Origin: Patescibacteria group bacterium UBA6220
GTDB lineage: Bacteria; Patescibacteriota; Minisyncoccia; Minisyncoccales; Minisyncoccaceae
Direction: 5' to 3'
Length of the DNA stretch: 64,000 nt
Assembly: GCA_002421745.1 (NCBI GenBank)
Contig: DISC01000003.1
Span: 11,938 to 75,937, forward strand
A program made the translations under genes and the position numbers. The notes under the pieces are model-generated. The model made no database searches and was not told the origin of the DNA. It was given only the letters and a program-made list of their open reading frames with translations. This document shows positions 23,534 to 32,984 of the stretch, in pieces; the first letter of the stretch is position 1; the number at the start of each line of letters is the position of its first letter.

Positions 23534-24835
23534 TTAAAGTTTATTTTCGTATGGAATTATTATAAATTTATTAACAATTTTCTTTGAAAACAAAATATCA
23601 TTACTAATACAATCCCCAGACACCCTGTTGGGGTCGGAGATATCAAAAAAACTGCAATAATTGTTATCATCAGAAAACATCAATACGCCAGCCTGCTTAG
23701 TTACCCTAACTGACAACACATCTCCTGGCTCAAACCCTGAGCAATCTATGGTTTGTTTCTCAAACAATGTTCCCGTTGGAGCCAAGCAAGCATATGCTGG
23801 ATTACTATTGTCGCAACTCAAAATATCATAAAAAAATATACCAGAAGCAGGCTCTGCTAAAAAAGATGTTTTACTTTTAAATAATAAAATTGATCCAATC
23901 AAAGAAGAAATATTTGCATTTTCTTTTATAACTTCGCTACAGCTTGGTCTAGGAGCTTGCGGATAAAAATTATAATCATAGCTATGATTATATTTAGGCA
24001 GAGCAAAAGTAACTGCATAATATTTTGAATCTGCATCATTTAAAAATTGTATTGATTTTATTTTATTTTTATATTCTCCCAAGTCTTCCAAGCTTTTACC
24101 TGCAAATAGGGGAGCAAGGCTATTTACGCCAAAACCAGAAGCATCATAAAGATAAGCACCTAATTGCTTGCTATATATTTTTATGGACTTAATGCTGCTA
24201 TCAATGGTTAATTCCATTGGCAATTCATTTTCTAAATTTATTGTATCTTCATTGTGATAACCCCCAATACGTTGAGCGCTTCCTTTATAGTCAATATCTG
24301 AAAATCCCCAAATTTCTTTAAGCCCACTATATCTTTTAATTATTATTTTATCTCCACTTTTTAATCCCAGATTAGAATTATCACTAATTGACGTTGCAGA
24401 AGTTATTTTACCATTTACATCCACATAATTAATACACACATTACTTTTTTCACAATTTAATGAGTCAACTACAGGATTTGATAAAGTTGAACTAATTGTA
24501 TTCAAAATAATATATGAGCCCAATATCACTCCCACTCCTATTAAAGCGCCCACGCCTTTATTTTTTGCTGACGAAATTTTACTCGGATTTCCTGAAGACA
24601 TTATCATTTCCACGCCAGCCCAAATCATAACTACCACTGCAATCACAGTAGCAATAGATAGAAAAAAAGCATAAAAATATATCACATAATCTGCTGGACT
24701 ACTCGCAGCATCAATTATCAAAGTCTTATTAAAAGAAACCGGAATAGGCGGATAAATATTTTCCATAGCCGCCATAGCCAAATTAGGCACAAAAAGTAAA
24801 CTCGACCAGATTATTTTTTTAATTATTTTTTTCAT
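23534..24835 (-). CDS. pilin-module surface protein with crystallin-like repeats (copy 2)
   Basis: The 433-residue paralogue starts at the ATG giving MKKIIKKIIWSS; a longer frame that starts inside the previous gene lacks a signal peptide at its start. The pilin module has ENIYPPIPVSF, helix one, MSSGNPSKISSAKNKG and helix two. The exported part contains IIIKRYSGLKEIWGFSDIDYKG, AYLYDASGFG, AVTFALPKYN and GIFFYDILSC, matching copy 3 closely at the first of these. It is five bases behind the 1310-residue gene. The repeated occurrence of EIWGF-x-DYKGS in two neighbours marks the exported domain as a shared family, not only the pilin part. Confidence 0.6.
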   Translation of the reverse strand: MKKIIKKIIWSSLLFVPNLAMAAMENIYPPIPVSFNKTLIIDAASSPADYVIYFYAFFLSIATVIAVVVMIWAGVEMIMSSGNPSKISSAKNKGVGALIGVGVILGSYIILNTISSTLSNPVVDSLNCEKSNVCINYVDVNGKITSATSISDNSNLGLKSGDKIIIKRYSGLKEIWGFSDIDYKGSAQRIGGYHNEDTINLENELPMELTIDSSIKSIKIYSKQLGAYLYDASGFGVNSLAPLFAGKSLEDLGEYKNKIKSIQFLNDADSKYYAVTFALPKYNHSYDYNFYPQAPRPSCSEVIKENANISSLIGSILLFKSKTSFLAEPASGIFFYDILSCDNSNPAYACLAPTGTLFEKQTIDCSGFEPGDVLSVRVTKQAGVLMFSDDNNYCSFFDISDPNRVSGDCISNDILFSKKIVNKFIIIPYENKL

Positions 24836-24839
24836 AATA

Positions 24840-27800
24840 TTATTGTGATCCACCCTGACAACAATAAAAATCATTTGTATAATTTTTTATATATGTCTGA
24901 CACTGGCTATTTTTATCTTTATTATTAAAACAATCTATTTTTTGTTGTTCAGTTAATTTACTACTATTAAATGGATAACAGTTCCAAGTCTCTTGAGGAT
25001 TAATAAGACTAGCATCCAAAAGGGAATTGTGTGTCGGAAATTCGGGCAAAATCAACAATGATCCTAGTCTTTGAGCCGAAATACCTTCTTCGCAAGTAAA
25101 AAGATATGTAGTTGTGGCAGCATCTTTGAAAGCCTGCCCAAATCCCTGAACACATTGATTAAATCGTGAACGCGAAACATTAAGTGTGTCTAATAATGTA
25201 AACCTATTTTCTTCTGTGATTTCTAAATTATTGGCATATTGAAAGTCCCATAATTTTTTTCTCCATAATTCTATTCTTTGCAAAAATCCGGGGACATCAG
25301 CAAGACAATCTTGATTAGTTCCCAAGCTGGCCAATCCTGTCATTGTTGGGCTTGCTACTCTTTTGTATATTTTTGATTGCTCTGTTTTTATTTTATTGTA
25401 TGGACAAACATAATATTCTGCATTAGCTTTTCTAGCTGCCGGCCTAGTCTCAGATCCAATTTCAACAGTTTCTTTTTGAATTTTTATAACCGAATCTCCA
25501 TCTGTAATCGCACAAATCGCCTGATAGCCAGCTGGTATATTGATAAGGGTTTTTGCCGCAACATAAGGATCATAAATCGTAACGACGCTTTCTGCATTAA
25601 ACATATCGCAACAATTTAATTTTTCTGCGGTAGCTTTATTTATCCAGGTTAAATTATTTTCATCTATCCAAGTAATTACTTTAGTCGGATTAAGATCATT
25701 AATTTGATTTTTTTCTTCATCAGAAAGTTTGGTTTCGTCTTCTTCACAACTTGTGGAAGCCACAGTATGCAAAGGAGTAAATTTAAAACGACTAGGCTGT
25801 CCAGGTAAACAACTAATTTTCCAAAAATTATCCTGCGCTCCTTCTACAGGATAAACTCTCTTAAGACAATTGCTAGACAAACCACTGAAAATATAAAAAC
25901 ATGGACTACTTTGATTAAAAAATCCTCCTGTGGTTATTCTAGTCAACTCTTCAGTGGAACATACGGCTGGACAATCGGACGACGGCTCATAACTTACATG
26001 CGCTACTCCAATATTATCAAACTCAATAATAAGTTTATTGCATTGCCCAGAAGCATCATTTACAAATTTACAAATTAATCCTTGTGTCAAAGCATTGAAG
26101 GTTTGTTGCTCATCATATCTATGTTGTAAAATATATGTTATTTGAGATTCTGTACAAAATAAACCATACCCACTCGTAGATGATGTTAAAAGGGAAGAAC
26201 AGGAAACATTGTAGCTTACATTGGCGCTAATATCATACCAATAATAATTTTCTGAACTTGGACAGACGCACTTTGTCTTTACTCCTTCATTATGAGCAGA
26301 CGAAACCGTCCCAAAAGGATTTGCGTAAATCTCAACAAATCTAGTATTATCCACAATACCGCTATCCAGTCCAATAGCACAATCACCAGGCCTATAATTT
26401 AATGGATTCATTTGTCCTGCTGCAAAAAAACTGCGATTAGTAGCTGCACTCCAATCGCCAGACAAGCTTCCTTGTGTAAGACAAGAATACCACGCTGTAT
26501 CTATGTTGGTTGTTGTTGCACAATCAATACATCCAAAATCACACACATCTTGTTCGCTTGTTTCACAATTAGTACATGCTGGGGCTCCGCAAACCGCTGT
26601 TCCTGGACAATTATTATCAGGCTTAGGACTGCAATTATCTGTATTGCCACAACCCAAACTGCAATCACACTGTTCTGGTAATGTGTTAGCTATTTCATTG
26701 GCTGAGTATATTACATTTTTAATTTCATTGGCTGTGCTTTCAATTATGCCATCTAATTGACTTACATAATTACTTAATCCATCTGTTAATTCTCCAATTG
26801 GAATTCTTGAAATTAATGTTTCTTTATCTATTTGATCTTTTTCTTTTGTTTGAATACTTCCTTCTATTAATGTGCAAACATTTTTAGTAGGGGAATTATC
26901 TATAATTCCAGCTTTTGCTGCTTCTGGATATTTTGTTGGATCTGTTGTTCCTGGATTTGATAATATATATAAAGTCGCTGGATCTCCGCTATTATACAAA
27001 TCATTATTCATTGACGACACAAAAGCTAATTTATTATTCCAAATTCTTTTAGCTTCAAACGGCCAACCTACTGCATAATGATCGCTGGAATAAACAGTTA
27101 AATCAACTTCCGGAGGGGGAATAATTGCTGTTCCTTCTCCTGACGTAATAACGTTGCTAATTTTTTCTCCAGGCAAAAATGCCCAACCAGTATTTTTTAA
27201 ATTAACCAACTCTCCTTTATTGCAAAGATTATTGGGGTTATTGTAATTATATCCAGTACAATTAAAAGATCTGTATGCAATAGAGTCATAAGTATTATTA
27301 GCTGTAGCAAACAAATCTATACCTACGCTGTCTTTGCTTTTATCTTGCAAAGATTGAAATTCGGCTAAAGATAAAATATTTTTATTTTTATCATTATTAA
27401 TAGCGTCTCTAGCTGCATTTAAATCCGCTATACGATTATCAAAATAATTTTTAAAACTATACAATCTACCTCTTCCTGTTAAATTAATTCCGCTATCAAA
27501 ATCTACCACATCTTTAAAAGTTAAAAACTCGGCTTTATATGTTTGATTATCTTCACCGATTATTTCTATTATTTTTAATCTGTTATTATCTTCATCAATA
27601 AAAGGTGCAATATCTGCACTGTAATCATAAACCCCCGCACATTTTAATCCTAAGCCTAGTCCTGTCCCACTTATACGAAAATTCATTTCTTGTCTGGCGC
27701 AATCAATTGCTTGACGATTTGTACAAGGATCCTTGTCTGCGTAAACGCTGGCTGTATAAAAAGGGCTTGCCGGAGTGGTCTGACAAGAAGAAGCTGTCCC

Positions 27801-28772
27801 AGCTGTACTTCCTCTTGGTCCACCACAACAACTGCATTTTGCATCACAAATAGTTCCATCTTCTGGTGGCAAACTAGCTCCATCGCTATCATAACAAGTA
27901 AAAGATGTTGTTTCTGTCTTGCACCCATCTGTCCATCCTTCTGTACCATTTGGCAAAACAGCCGGCCAAGTTATTTCCGGCCATTTAGAGCATTGCTGAC
28001 AACTGCAGCCTGATCTAATAAAAGCTTTCATTGCATTAATCGGTCCATCTGTATTAGCAACATCTCCATTACAAATAGATTGATTGCCGTTAAACAAAGC
28101 TATCTTTCTTTCTGTAGCTTTTAATAAATTATCCATACAAATTGACATATCTAATCCCTCTACAGCATCACTCTCATCAATCACATCATCTTTGTTTCTA
28201 TCAATTGTATTTCCGTCTTTGTCATAGAGATAACACAACTCTTCTGTCTTATTTATCATTTGCGAATAATTATATAATTGCCCCTGTGTTGTAGAATCTG
28301 GAATTAAAATCGATTCAATAATTGAACCCAAAGGAATTTCTTGATAGCTAATACCTCTCTCGGTTTTTTCTGAATTTGTACCAAACCTTATTCCATTTTT
28401 AATATCAATTGAAAAATCAATCTTCACTAGGTCAGGATTAATGGTTAATAGAATAAGGTAAGATCCTAGCAAAAGAGTCAGACCCAAAAACGCTGCTTTG
28501 ATTCTATCCTTAGCTTCACTTATTTTTGCCATATTGCCAGCAGAGATTATTATTGTAACTCCTTGATAGATAATAGCTAAAATCGCAACCGCGCCACCAG
28601 CATAAATTAAAAAGTTAAAAGCGTATAAAAAAAACTCGGCACCATTACCTGCAGGAGAAGGTGAGCCAGGCAGAGTAGGGTATTCATTTTCTAATGTAAC
28701 AGCAGAAACAACAAAGGGTAAGAAAAACGTTATTAACAAAAAGCCTATTTTGATTATTTTATTTTTTTCCAT
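24840..28772 (-). CDS. giant cysteine-rich pilin-module surface protein (copy 1, 1310 residues)
   Basis: It has a signal peptide (ending near VVSAVTLENEYPTLPG), then the pilin module: helix one, the loop SAGNMAKISEAKDRI and helix two ending SYLILLTINPDL. It continues into about 1190 exported residues very rich in cysteine, many as C-x2-C, CC or C-x-C (CSCQQCSKW, CDAKCSCCGG, CDCSLGCGN and others). Asn, Thr and Ser are abundant. No catalytic domain is recognised. The layout suggests a long disulfide-stabilised stalk or tip protein anchored or assembled through a VirB2-like module. It is the first gene of the four-gene operon and by far the largest protein in the window. Confidence 0.6.
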   Translation of the reverse strand: MEKNKIIKIGFLLITFFLPFVVSAVTLENEYPTLPGSPSPAGNGAEFFLYAFNFLIYAGGAVAILAIIYQGVTIIISAGNMAKISEAKDRIKAAFLGLTLLLGSYLILLTINPDLVKIDFSIDIKNGIRFGTNSEKTERGISYQEIPLGSIIESILIPDSTTQGQLYNYSQMINKTEELCYLYDKDGNTIDRNKDDVIDESDAVEGLDMSICMDNLLKATERKIALFNGNQSICNGDVANTDGPINAMKAFIRSGCSCQQCSKWPEITWPAVLPNGTEGWTDGCKTETTSFTCYDSDGASLPPEDGTICDAKCSCCGGPRGSTAGTASSCQTTPASPFYTASVYADKDPCTNRQAIDCARQEMNFRISGTGLGLGLKCAGVYDYSADIAPFIDEDNNRLKIIEIIGEDNQTYKAEFLTFKDVVDFDSGINLTGRGRLYSFKNYFDNRIADLNAARDAINNDKNKNILSLAEFQSLQDKSKDSVGIDLFATANNTYDSIAYRSFNCTGYNYNNPNNLCNKGELVNLKNTGWAFLPGEKISNVITSGEGTAIIPPPEVDLTVYSSDHYAVGWPFEAKRIWNNKLAFVSSMNNDLYNSGDPATLYILSNPGTTDPTKYPEAAKAGIIDNSPTKNVCTLIEGSIQTKEKDQIDKETLISRIPIGELTDGLSNYVSQLDGIIESTANEIKNVIYSANEIANTLPEQCDCSLGCGNTDNCSPKPDNNCPGTAVCGAPACTNCETSEQDVCDFGCIDCATTTNIDTAWYSCLTQGSLSGDWSAATNRSFFAAGQMNPLNYRPGDCAIGLDSGIVDNTRFVEIYANPFGTVSSAHNEGVKTKCVCPSSENYYWYDISANVSYNVSCSSLLTSSTSGYGLFCTESQITYILQHRYDEQQTFNALTQGLICKFVNDASGQCNKLIIEFDNIGVAHVSYEPSSDCPAVCSTEELTRITTGGFFNQSSPCFYIFSGLSSNCLKRVYPVEGAQDNFWKISCLPGQPSRFKFTPLHTVASTSCEEDETKLSDEEKNQINDLNPTKVITWIDENNLTWINKATAEKLNCCDMFNAESVVTIYDPYVAAKTLINIPAGYQAICAITDGDSVIKIQKETVEIGSETRPAARKANAEYYVCPYNKIKTEQSKIYKRVASPTMTGLASLGTNQDCLADVPGFLQRIELWRKKLWDFQYANNLEITEENRFTLLDTLNVSRSRFNQCVQGFGQAFKDAATTTYLFTCEEGISAQRLGSLLILPEFPTHNSLLDASLINPQETWNCYPFNSSKLTEQQKIDCFNNKDKNSQCQTYIKNYTNDFYCCQGGSQ

Positions 28773-28805
28773 TTTTTTATTTTTACCCTATTAAATACTT
28801 TTTAT

Positions 28806-29195
28806 TTATGCTGCTATATTTCTGGAAGAATTTTGCTCTTGCAGTTTTACGGTTTTTTGTATCGTAGCGTCTTGTGTATCCATTATGGTTTTAATCACTA
28901 AAATCGTATATCCAGGAATAATACCTCCCAAATAAGGAACAGCTTCTACTGCTCCTACGCCAAGAAACCTAAGTAATATCTTATTAAAAATCGCGGGATC
29001 TTTTTTTCTTACTAAAATCCAGATTAAAAGAATCGGATCACATACCGTATCTATCACCCCAAAATCATCTACACCAAAACAAAGCAAAATCAATCCGGAG
29101 ACATCTGCCATTATTGCCAAAGGAAGCAAAATTAATACTTCTGGACTTAATTTCAAATTTAATTTTGTGGGAACAATACTAGTTAAAAAGTTCAT
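28806..29195 (-). CDS. small membrane protein upstream of the pilin-module operon
   Basis: This 129-residue protein has hydrophobic segments near residues 18-42, 44-62 and 75-100, and a polar C-terminal tail. It matches no family I can name. Small proteins of this type with a DPILLIWILVRKKD-like loop occur beside type IV secretion genes in Patescibacteria in my general experience, but that is not verified here. It is divergent from the VirB6-like gene and shares its palindromic promoter region. It is probably the first gene of the minus-strand operon. Confidence 0.5.
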   Translation of the reverse strand: MNFLTSIVPTKLNLKLSPEVLILLPLAIMADVSGLILLCFGVDDFGVIDTVCDPILLIWILVRKKDPAIFNKILLRFLGVGAVEAVPYLGGIIPGYTILVIKTIMDTQDATIQKTVKLQEQNSSRNIAA

Positions 29196-29218
29196 TTACT
29201 TTGCAAAATTTTAATTAA

Positions 29219-29237
29219 TGTTATAATGATTATAACA
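29219..29237. promoter_or_regulatory. palindromic divergent promoter of the secretion genes
   Basis: TGTTATAATGATTATAACA is an inverted repeat with 9-bp arms around one base. Each arm contains TATAAT on one strand, so the two -10 elements for the divergent genes overlap at a single symmetric site. A TTGCAA at 29201 could serve as a -35 for the plus strand, with a short 15-bp spacer. Mutually exclusive polymerase binding or a shared repressor is possible. Confidence 0.55.
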
Positions 29238-29258
29238 TTCGATAATACGTAAGTAAAT

Positions 29259-31157
29259 ATGAATTTTTTAAAAAAATTATTTCGCAACAAATTAGTTTTA
29301 TCTCTTTCTTGTTTGCTTATTTTAGGTTTGATTTTTTTACCCTCTGTTGCTTCTGCAGCCTTTGAAAATATCTTAGGTGATTTTCTTGGCGCAGCTTCCA
29401 AAGATCTTGGGCAAGCTATTTTAGGAGCTATTTTTGGAATGCTAATGACTGTTCCTTTATATATTTTAAATGTTGCTCTAGATGTTCTTAATTGGGTAGC
29501 TAGTGGAGATTTTCTCGTAGTTTCTTTTACTGGAGTAGATAACGTTGTTGTAACAACTGGATGGACTTTTGTGAGAAATTTGGCCAATGTTGTTCTTATT
29601 TTTGGATTAGTGTTAATTGCTTTAAGTATTATTCTCGGATATCAAGAAACTAAAGCAAAAAAAATGTTAGTTGATTTTGTTTTAATCGCTGTTTTAATTA
29701 ATTTTACTCCAGTAATCTGTGGACTAGTTATTGACGCAGCTAAAATAATAATGGATTTATTGCTAAGCGGGGGAGTGCCTCCAGACTTTGCCACTCTTAT
29801 GGCAACCAAAATGAATGACTCTAGTGAAGCGGATTTTGCTACTTTTGTTGTTTTGGCTGGTTTTTGTCTTTTTTCCGCTGTAGTTTATTTTCTTTTTGCC
29901 TTACTTTTCTTAGTCAGAATTGCAATGCTTTGGATTTTGATAATTTTATCTCCTATTGCTTTTGCAACAAAAGTCTTACCACAATCAAAATACATTATGC
30001 GAATTTTCCCAAGCATCTGCCAATGGGACGAGTGGTGGAACAATTTTTTACAATGGACCTTTATCGGTATTCCGGCAGCTGGTGCTATTTGGTTGTCCAA
30101 TTTAGTAATGTTTGAAATCGCTATGCATCCAAACTCTATAATGTCTGTTCCTGGAGGAAATTTTTTATCTGGAGCGCTTGGTATGCTGCTCTCTTATGCT
30201 CTTCCTTTTATTATTTTAGTTGTTGGATTTTTTGCTACACTTGATCAAGGAGGATCAGCTGGCAGTGCGCTTAAAGGAATAGCCGGCAAAGTAATTGGCG
30301 CTGGTAAAAGCGCAGCAATTGGTGGTGTTGTTGGTGGTGGTCTTGGGTTTGCCTCTGGAGTTAAAGCTGGAGCAAGCCAGGGCGGAGTAGGGGGCGCAGT
30401 AGTTGGCGGACTCAAAGGCGGAGGACGAGGAATTTTAACAGGTGGAGAACAAGAAAAAAAGCAAATCAACAGATGGTATCAAAGAAAAGTAAAAGAGCGA
30501 CTTGGAACAATGACAGCTGGAACTACGGCTGGTGATGAAGGAAAAGATATTGATAAAATATCAAAAACCTACGAAAATCTTGACGATAAAGAGCTTGAAA
30601 AAGAAATGCAGCAACATGCTGTAACAGAAAAAAATATTCAAGAAAAAATTGCTGCCATTATTACGGCTATAAAAAGAGGAAACGAAATTAGAGAAGATGA
30701 GATTGCCTGGATAGAAAAAAATAAAGATGGCCTGGAAAAAAGAGGAGTTGACCTTCATAAGGTTGCTAATTATGCTCCAGAATTAGCATCACGAGTAACT
30801 ACTAATGCAACGACAGAAGATATTGTAAAAGGAAAATCTAATAAACAATTCCACGAAGACACAAGAGATGAATCTTTTAAAAGCCCTGAATTTCTTAGTT
30901 ATGCCAGTAATGCTCAACTAGATAAAGCCATTAAAGACGGAAATATAAATCAAGTTAAAGGCATTAATGATTTTTATAATGGAACAACAGATCATGCATA
31001 CTACGAAAAACTTAAAGAAGAAAAACTTAGAGAAGACAGGTCCGAGTTACGATCGCTAGAAGAAACTGAAAAATTGGATAGACAGATAGAACAACTTGCT
31101 AAAAATATGCTCTTTATGATTAAAAAAAATCAACCTAATAAAGGCGACGATCTATAA
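29259..31157 (+). CDS. VirB6/TrbL-like type IV secretion membrane protein
   Basis: VirB6/TrbL proteins form the inner-membrane channel of type IV secretion systems. This 632-residue protein has a signal-like first helix, six or so further hydrophobic segments through residue 330, and a conserved central block (TTGWTFVRNLANVVLIFGLVLIALSIILGYQ). It then has a glycine-zipper region (residues 330-390, GGVVGGGLGFASG and similar). The C-terminal 230 residues are charged, helical and cytosolic. The long soluble tail is typical of extended VirB6 proteins. Its stop overlaps the next start (TAATG). Confidence 0.75.
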   Translation: MNFLKKLFRNKLVLSLSCLLILGLIFLPSVASAAFENILGDFLGAASKDLGQAILGAIFGMLMTVPLYILNVALDVLNWVASGDFLVVSFTGVDNVVVTTGWTFVRNLANVVLIFGLVLIALSIILGYQETKAKKMLVDFVLIAVLINFTPVICGLVIDAAKIIMDLLLSGGVPPDFATLMATKMNDSSEADFATFVVLAGFCLFSAVVYFLFALLFLVRIAMLWILIILSPIAFATKVLPQSKYIMRIFPSICQWDEWWNNFLQWTFIGIPAAGAIWLSNLVMFEIAMHPNSIMSVPGGNFLSGALGMLLSYALPFIILVVGFFATLDQGGSAGSALKGIAGKVIGAGKSAAIGGVVGGGLGFASGVKAGASQGGVGGAVVGGLKGGGRGILTGGEQEKKQINRWYQRKVKERLGTMTAGTTAGDEGKDIDKISKTYENLDDKELEKEMQQHAVTEKNIQEKIAAIITAIKRGNEIREDEIAWIEKNKDGLEKRGVDLHKVANYAPELASRVTTNATTEDIVKGKSNKQFHEDTRDESFKSPEFLSYASNAQLDKAIKDGNINQVKGINDFYNGTTDHAYYEKLKEEKLREDRSELRSLEETEKLDRQIEQLAKNMLFMIKKNQPNKGDDL

Positions 31158-31567
31158 TGACAAGCGAAATATACAATTTTATAGAAGAAATTATCTCAAC
31201 TTATAATTTAGAAAAATTAAACGATGAGATTACCAAAGAATTATCTACTGCCAAAAGCGCAGCAGAAAGATTATTTTTAAAAACAACTTATTGCTCCAAT
31301 TCATCAGAAAAATATTTGTTGCCTTCTTTTGTTATATACGACATTATACAGGATTTAAAATACAAAAAAATAAAACCAGACCAAGTTCCGGAAATTATTA
31401 TAAAAAAAATAAAAATACCTTTTGAAATAGCCAATCAAATATCTTATAAATTGTTACAAAACGAACATATTATCAAAGAAATATCAAAAGAAGAAAACGC
31501 AGTAGATTTAACCATTCCCATCAAAAACAAAGGTAGCACTAAGGGCATTGGACAAGAATTAATATAA
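31157..31567 (+). CDS. hypothetical secretion-locus accessory protein
   Basis: The 136-residue protein is soluble and mostly helical and is not recognised. Its C-terminal half (YDIIQDLKYKKIKPDQVPEIIIKKIKIPFEIANQISYKLLQNE) resembles the domain at residues 55-95 of the protein at 34659: both have a helix, then a (I/L)-P-x2-(L/I)-A-x2-I-x(Y/D) turn and another helix. This suggests a shared accessory domain within the secretion locus. Translational coupling to the VirB6-like gene through TAATG supports joint function. Confidence 0.5.
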   Translation: MTSEIYNFIEEIISTYNLEKLNDEITKELSTAKSAAERLFLKTTYCSNSSEKYLLPSFVIYDIIQDLKYKKIKPDQVPEIIIKKIKIPFEIANQISYKLLQNEHIIKEISKEENAVDLTIPIKNKGSTKGIGQELI

Positions 31568-31596
31568 AAAAGGAACTATTTTTTATAGTTCTTTTT
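31568..31596. terminator. bidirectional terminator before the SPFH gene
   Basis: AAAAGGAACTAT pairs with ATAGTTCTTTTT (one G:U) between the plus-strand accessory gene and the minus-strand SPFH gene, overlapping the end of the latter. Confidence 0.75.
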
Positions 31597-32896
31597 CTTT
31601 TGTTTTTGATCTTCGATACTCTTCATATTCCTCCACAGCTGTTTGTTTCTTTTTGCTGGAAGAAGATTTGGTATCTTTTTGTTGTGTTGATTGTTGTGGC
31701 TTTTCGGAAACAGCCTGCATATTCATTGCTTTGACAATTCCCGCAACTGTAGCAATCAAATCTGAGTTGACTCCTCCAGAGTTATTGCCTTTGCCTCCCG
31801 GAGATAAAATATGCAACAGTGATCCAGCGTCAGCAGACACCTGTTGAGCAACGCTATCATTGCATTGCTTTATAATTGAACCAAAAAGCTTTTGAAATTC
31901 TTTTGGTTCGTTTGCCTGCATTGTAGTTATCTCTTCTATGGAGAAGCCCGTTCTCTGAACAAGCATATCCATAAAAGCAGTAGCCACAGCTGCTCTTCTT
32001 TTTGCATCTGCACTAGCAATAATTTCAATTTTTTTTGCTTGCGCTTCTGCATCTGTAATGGTTGCCTCTTTCTTCAGCACAGCCAAGGCATTTGCCTTTA
32101 AAGCAGCGTCAATATCTTTATCGGCTCCAGTAATATCCATTACGTCCAAAGAAATTATTTCAACGCCGTATTTTTCTTCAATAAACTCTATTATACTGAG
32201 AAATCTCTTTTTTTGTTCGTCATATATGCTTGTATTTGGAAGATTCATAAAATCCAACAAATCTTTCCCTAAGGCTTTCTGTTTTTTTATTAACTCAGAA
32301 AAAGTATGTTCCTTCAAAAAAGCAACATATGCCCCTTGAATAAGTGGAGTAACCACGTCTATCCATTCTGTCGTAACATTAAAAATCGCTTTATAGGGAT
32401 TTTTTATTTTCATTGTTACTACAGAGAATAAATTAAGTGGAGCCCTTTTCGCGTCCTCCGCCTCAGAGACCCAAACCGAAAATGGATAGGGCATTGCGCT
32501 TGTTTGGCGCAGCCTTTCAGTCCGCTCTACTGAGATTTTTTTGATTGAATCATACTTTAACCACCTTAACCGGTGGGTGTAGATTCTCTCAACTGGGGAC
32601 CATATCCAATGCATTCCCCAAAAACTTTTATCTTTATACTTGCAACAATTATCTTTTGCCGAAACAATATCCCAATCCTTACTCAGGCCAAAACCTTCGT
32701 AATTGAGAATTATTTTTTTAAATTTTCCCTTTCCGACGACTACTACGCCGAAGTAGCCCTCGTCAATAAAAGCGCCAAAAATGTCTTGGGGAGCTGTAAT
32801 CAAATATATTACTGCAAAAGCAGCTATTATTGAAAGACCAAAAAAAAGAATTTCCCAGGGTCCAAAATAAAAAATACCAAAAATATTAACTATCAC
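31583..32896 (-). CDS. SPFH/band-7 domain membrane protein
   Basis: The protein has N-terminal hydrophobic segments (to AVIYLITAP), then an SPFH-type domain (PFSVWVSEAEDAKRAPLNLFSVVTMKIKNPYKAIF to YGVEIISLDVMDI). An Ala/Glu/Lys-rich coiled coil follows (KANALAVLKKEATITDAEAQAKKIEIIASADAKRRAA), then a flexible KS-rich tail. Flotillin- and stomatin-like proteins of this type form membrane microdomain scaffolds. The annotated start is GTG, with no Shine-Dalgarno sequence. A well-placed AGGAG plus ATG lies at 32982 in the +1-related frame, and a one-base shift in the A-run at about 32930 would join the two. The gene and its two downstream neighbours use more G/C than the flanks. Confidence 0.8.
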   Translation of the reverse strand: MIVNIFGIFYFGPWEILFFGLSIIAAFAVIYLITAPQDIFGAFIDEGYFGVVVVGKGKFKKIILNYEGFGLSKDWDIVSAKDNCCKYKDKSFWGMHWIWSPVERIYTHRLRWLKYDSIKKISVERTERLRQTSAMPYPFSVWVSEAEDAKRAPLNLFSVVTMKIKNPYKAIFNVTTEWIDVVTPLIQGAYVAFLKEHTFSELIKKQKALGKDLLDFMNLPNTSIYDEQKKRFLSIIEFIEEKYGVEIISLDVMDITGADKDIDAALKANALAVLKKEATITDAEAQAKKIEIIASADAKRRAAVATAFMDMLVQRTGFSIEEITTMQANEPKEFQKLFGSIIKQCNDSVAQQVSADAGSLLHILSPGGKGNNSGGVNSDLIATVAGIVKAMNMQAVSEKPQQSTQQKDTKSSSSKKKQTAVEEYEEYRRSKTKEKEL

Positions 32897-32922
32897 TAAG
32901 GCTGTATTTATTATAAAAAATT

Positions 32923-32982
32923 TTATAATTGCCTTTTTTTATTTTTTTGAATTACTTTCTCTTCTTCTATGCTTTCTTTCAT
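32923..32982 (-). CDS. 19-codon frame that is probably the true N-terminus of the SPFH protein
   Basis: It opens with ATG 9 bases behind AGGAG and encodes MKESIEEEKVIQKNKKRQL. Near its end is an A-run (AAAAAAAGG). A -1 shift there would continue as KKAIIKFFIINTALV and run into the SPFH frame, giving a charged cytosolic start before the membrane helix. This is either programmed -1 frameshifting, a recent mutation or a consensus error. Confidence 0.45.
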   Translation of the reverse strand: MKESIEEEKVIQKNKKRQL

Positions 32983-32984
32983 TT

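Noticed and set aside
26412..28013. Cysteine-rich plus-strand frames opposite the 1310-residue gene
   Set aside because: They are shadows of the minus-strand gene, which has a signal peptide and pilin module and fits an operon.
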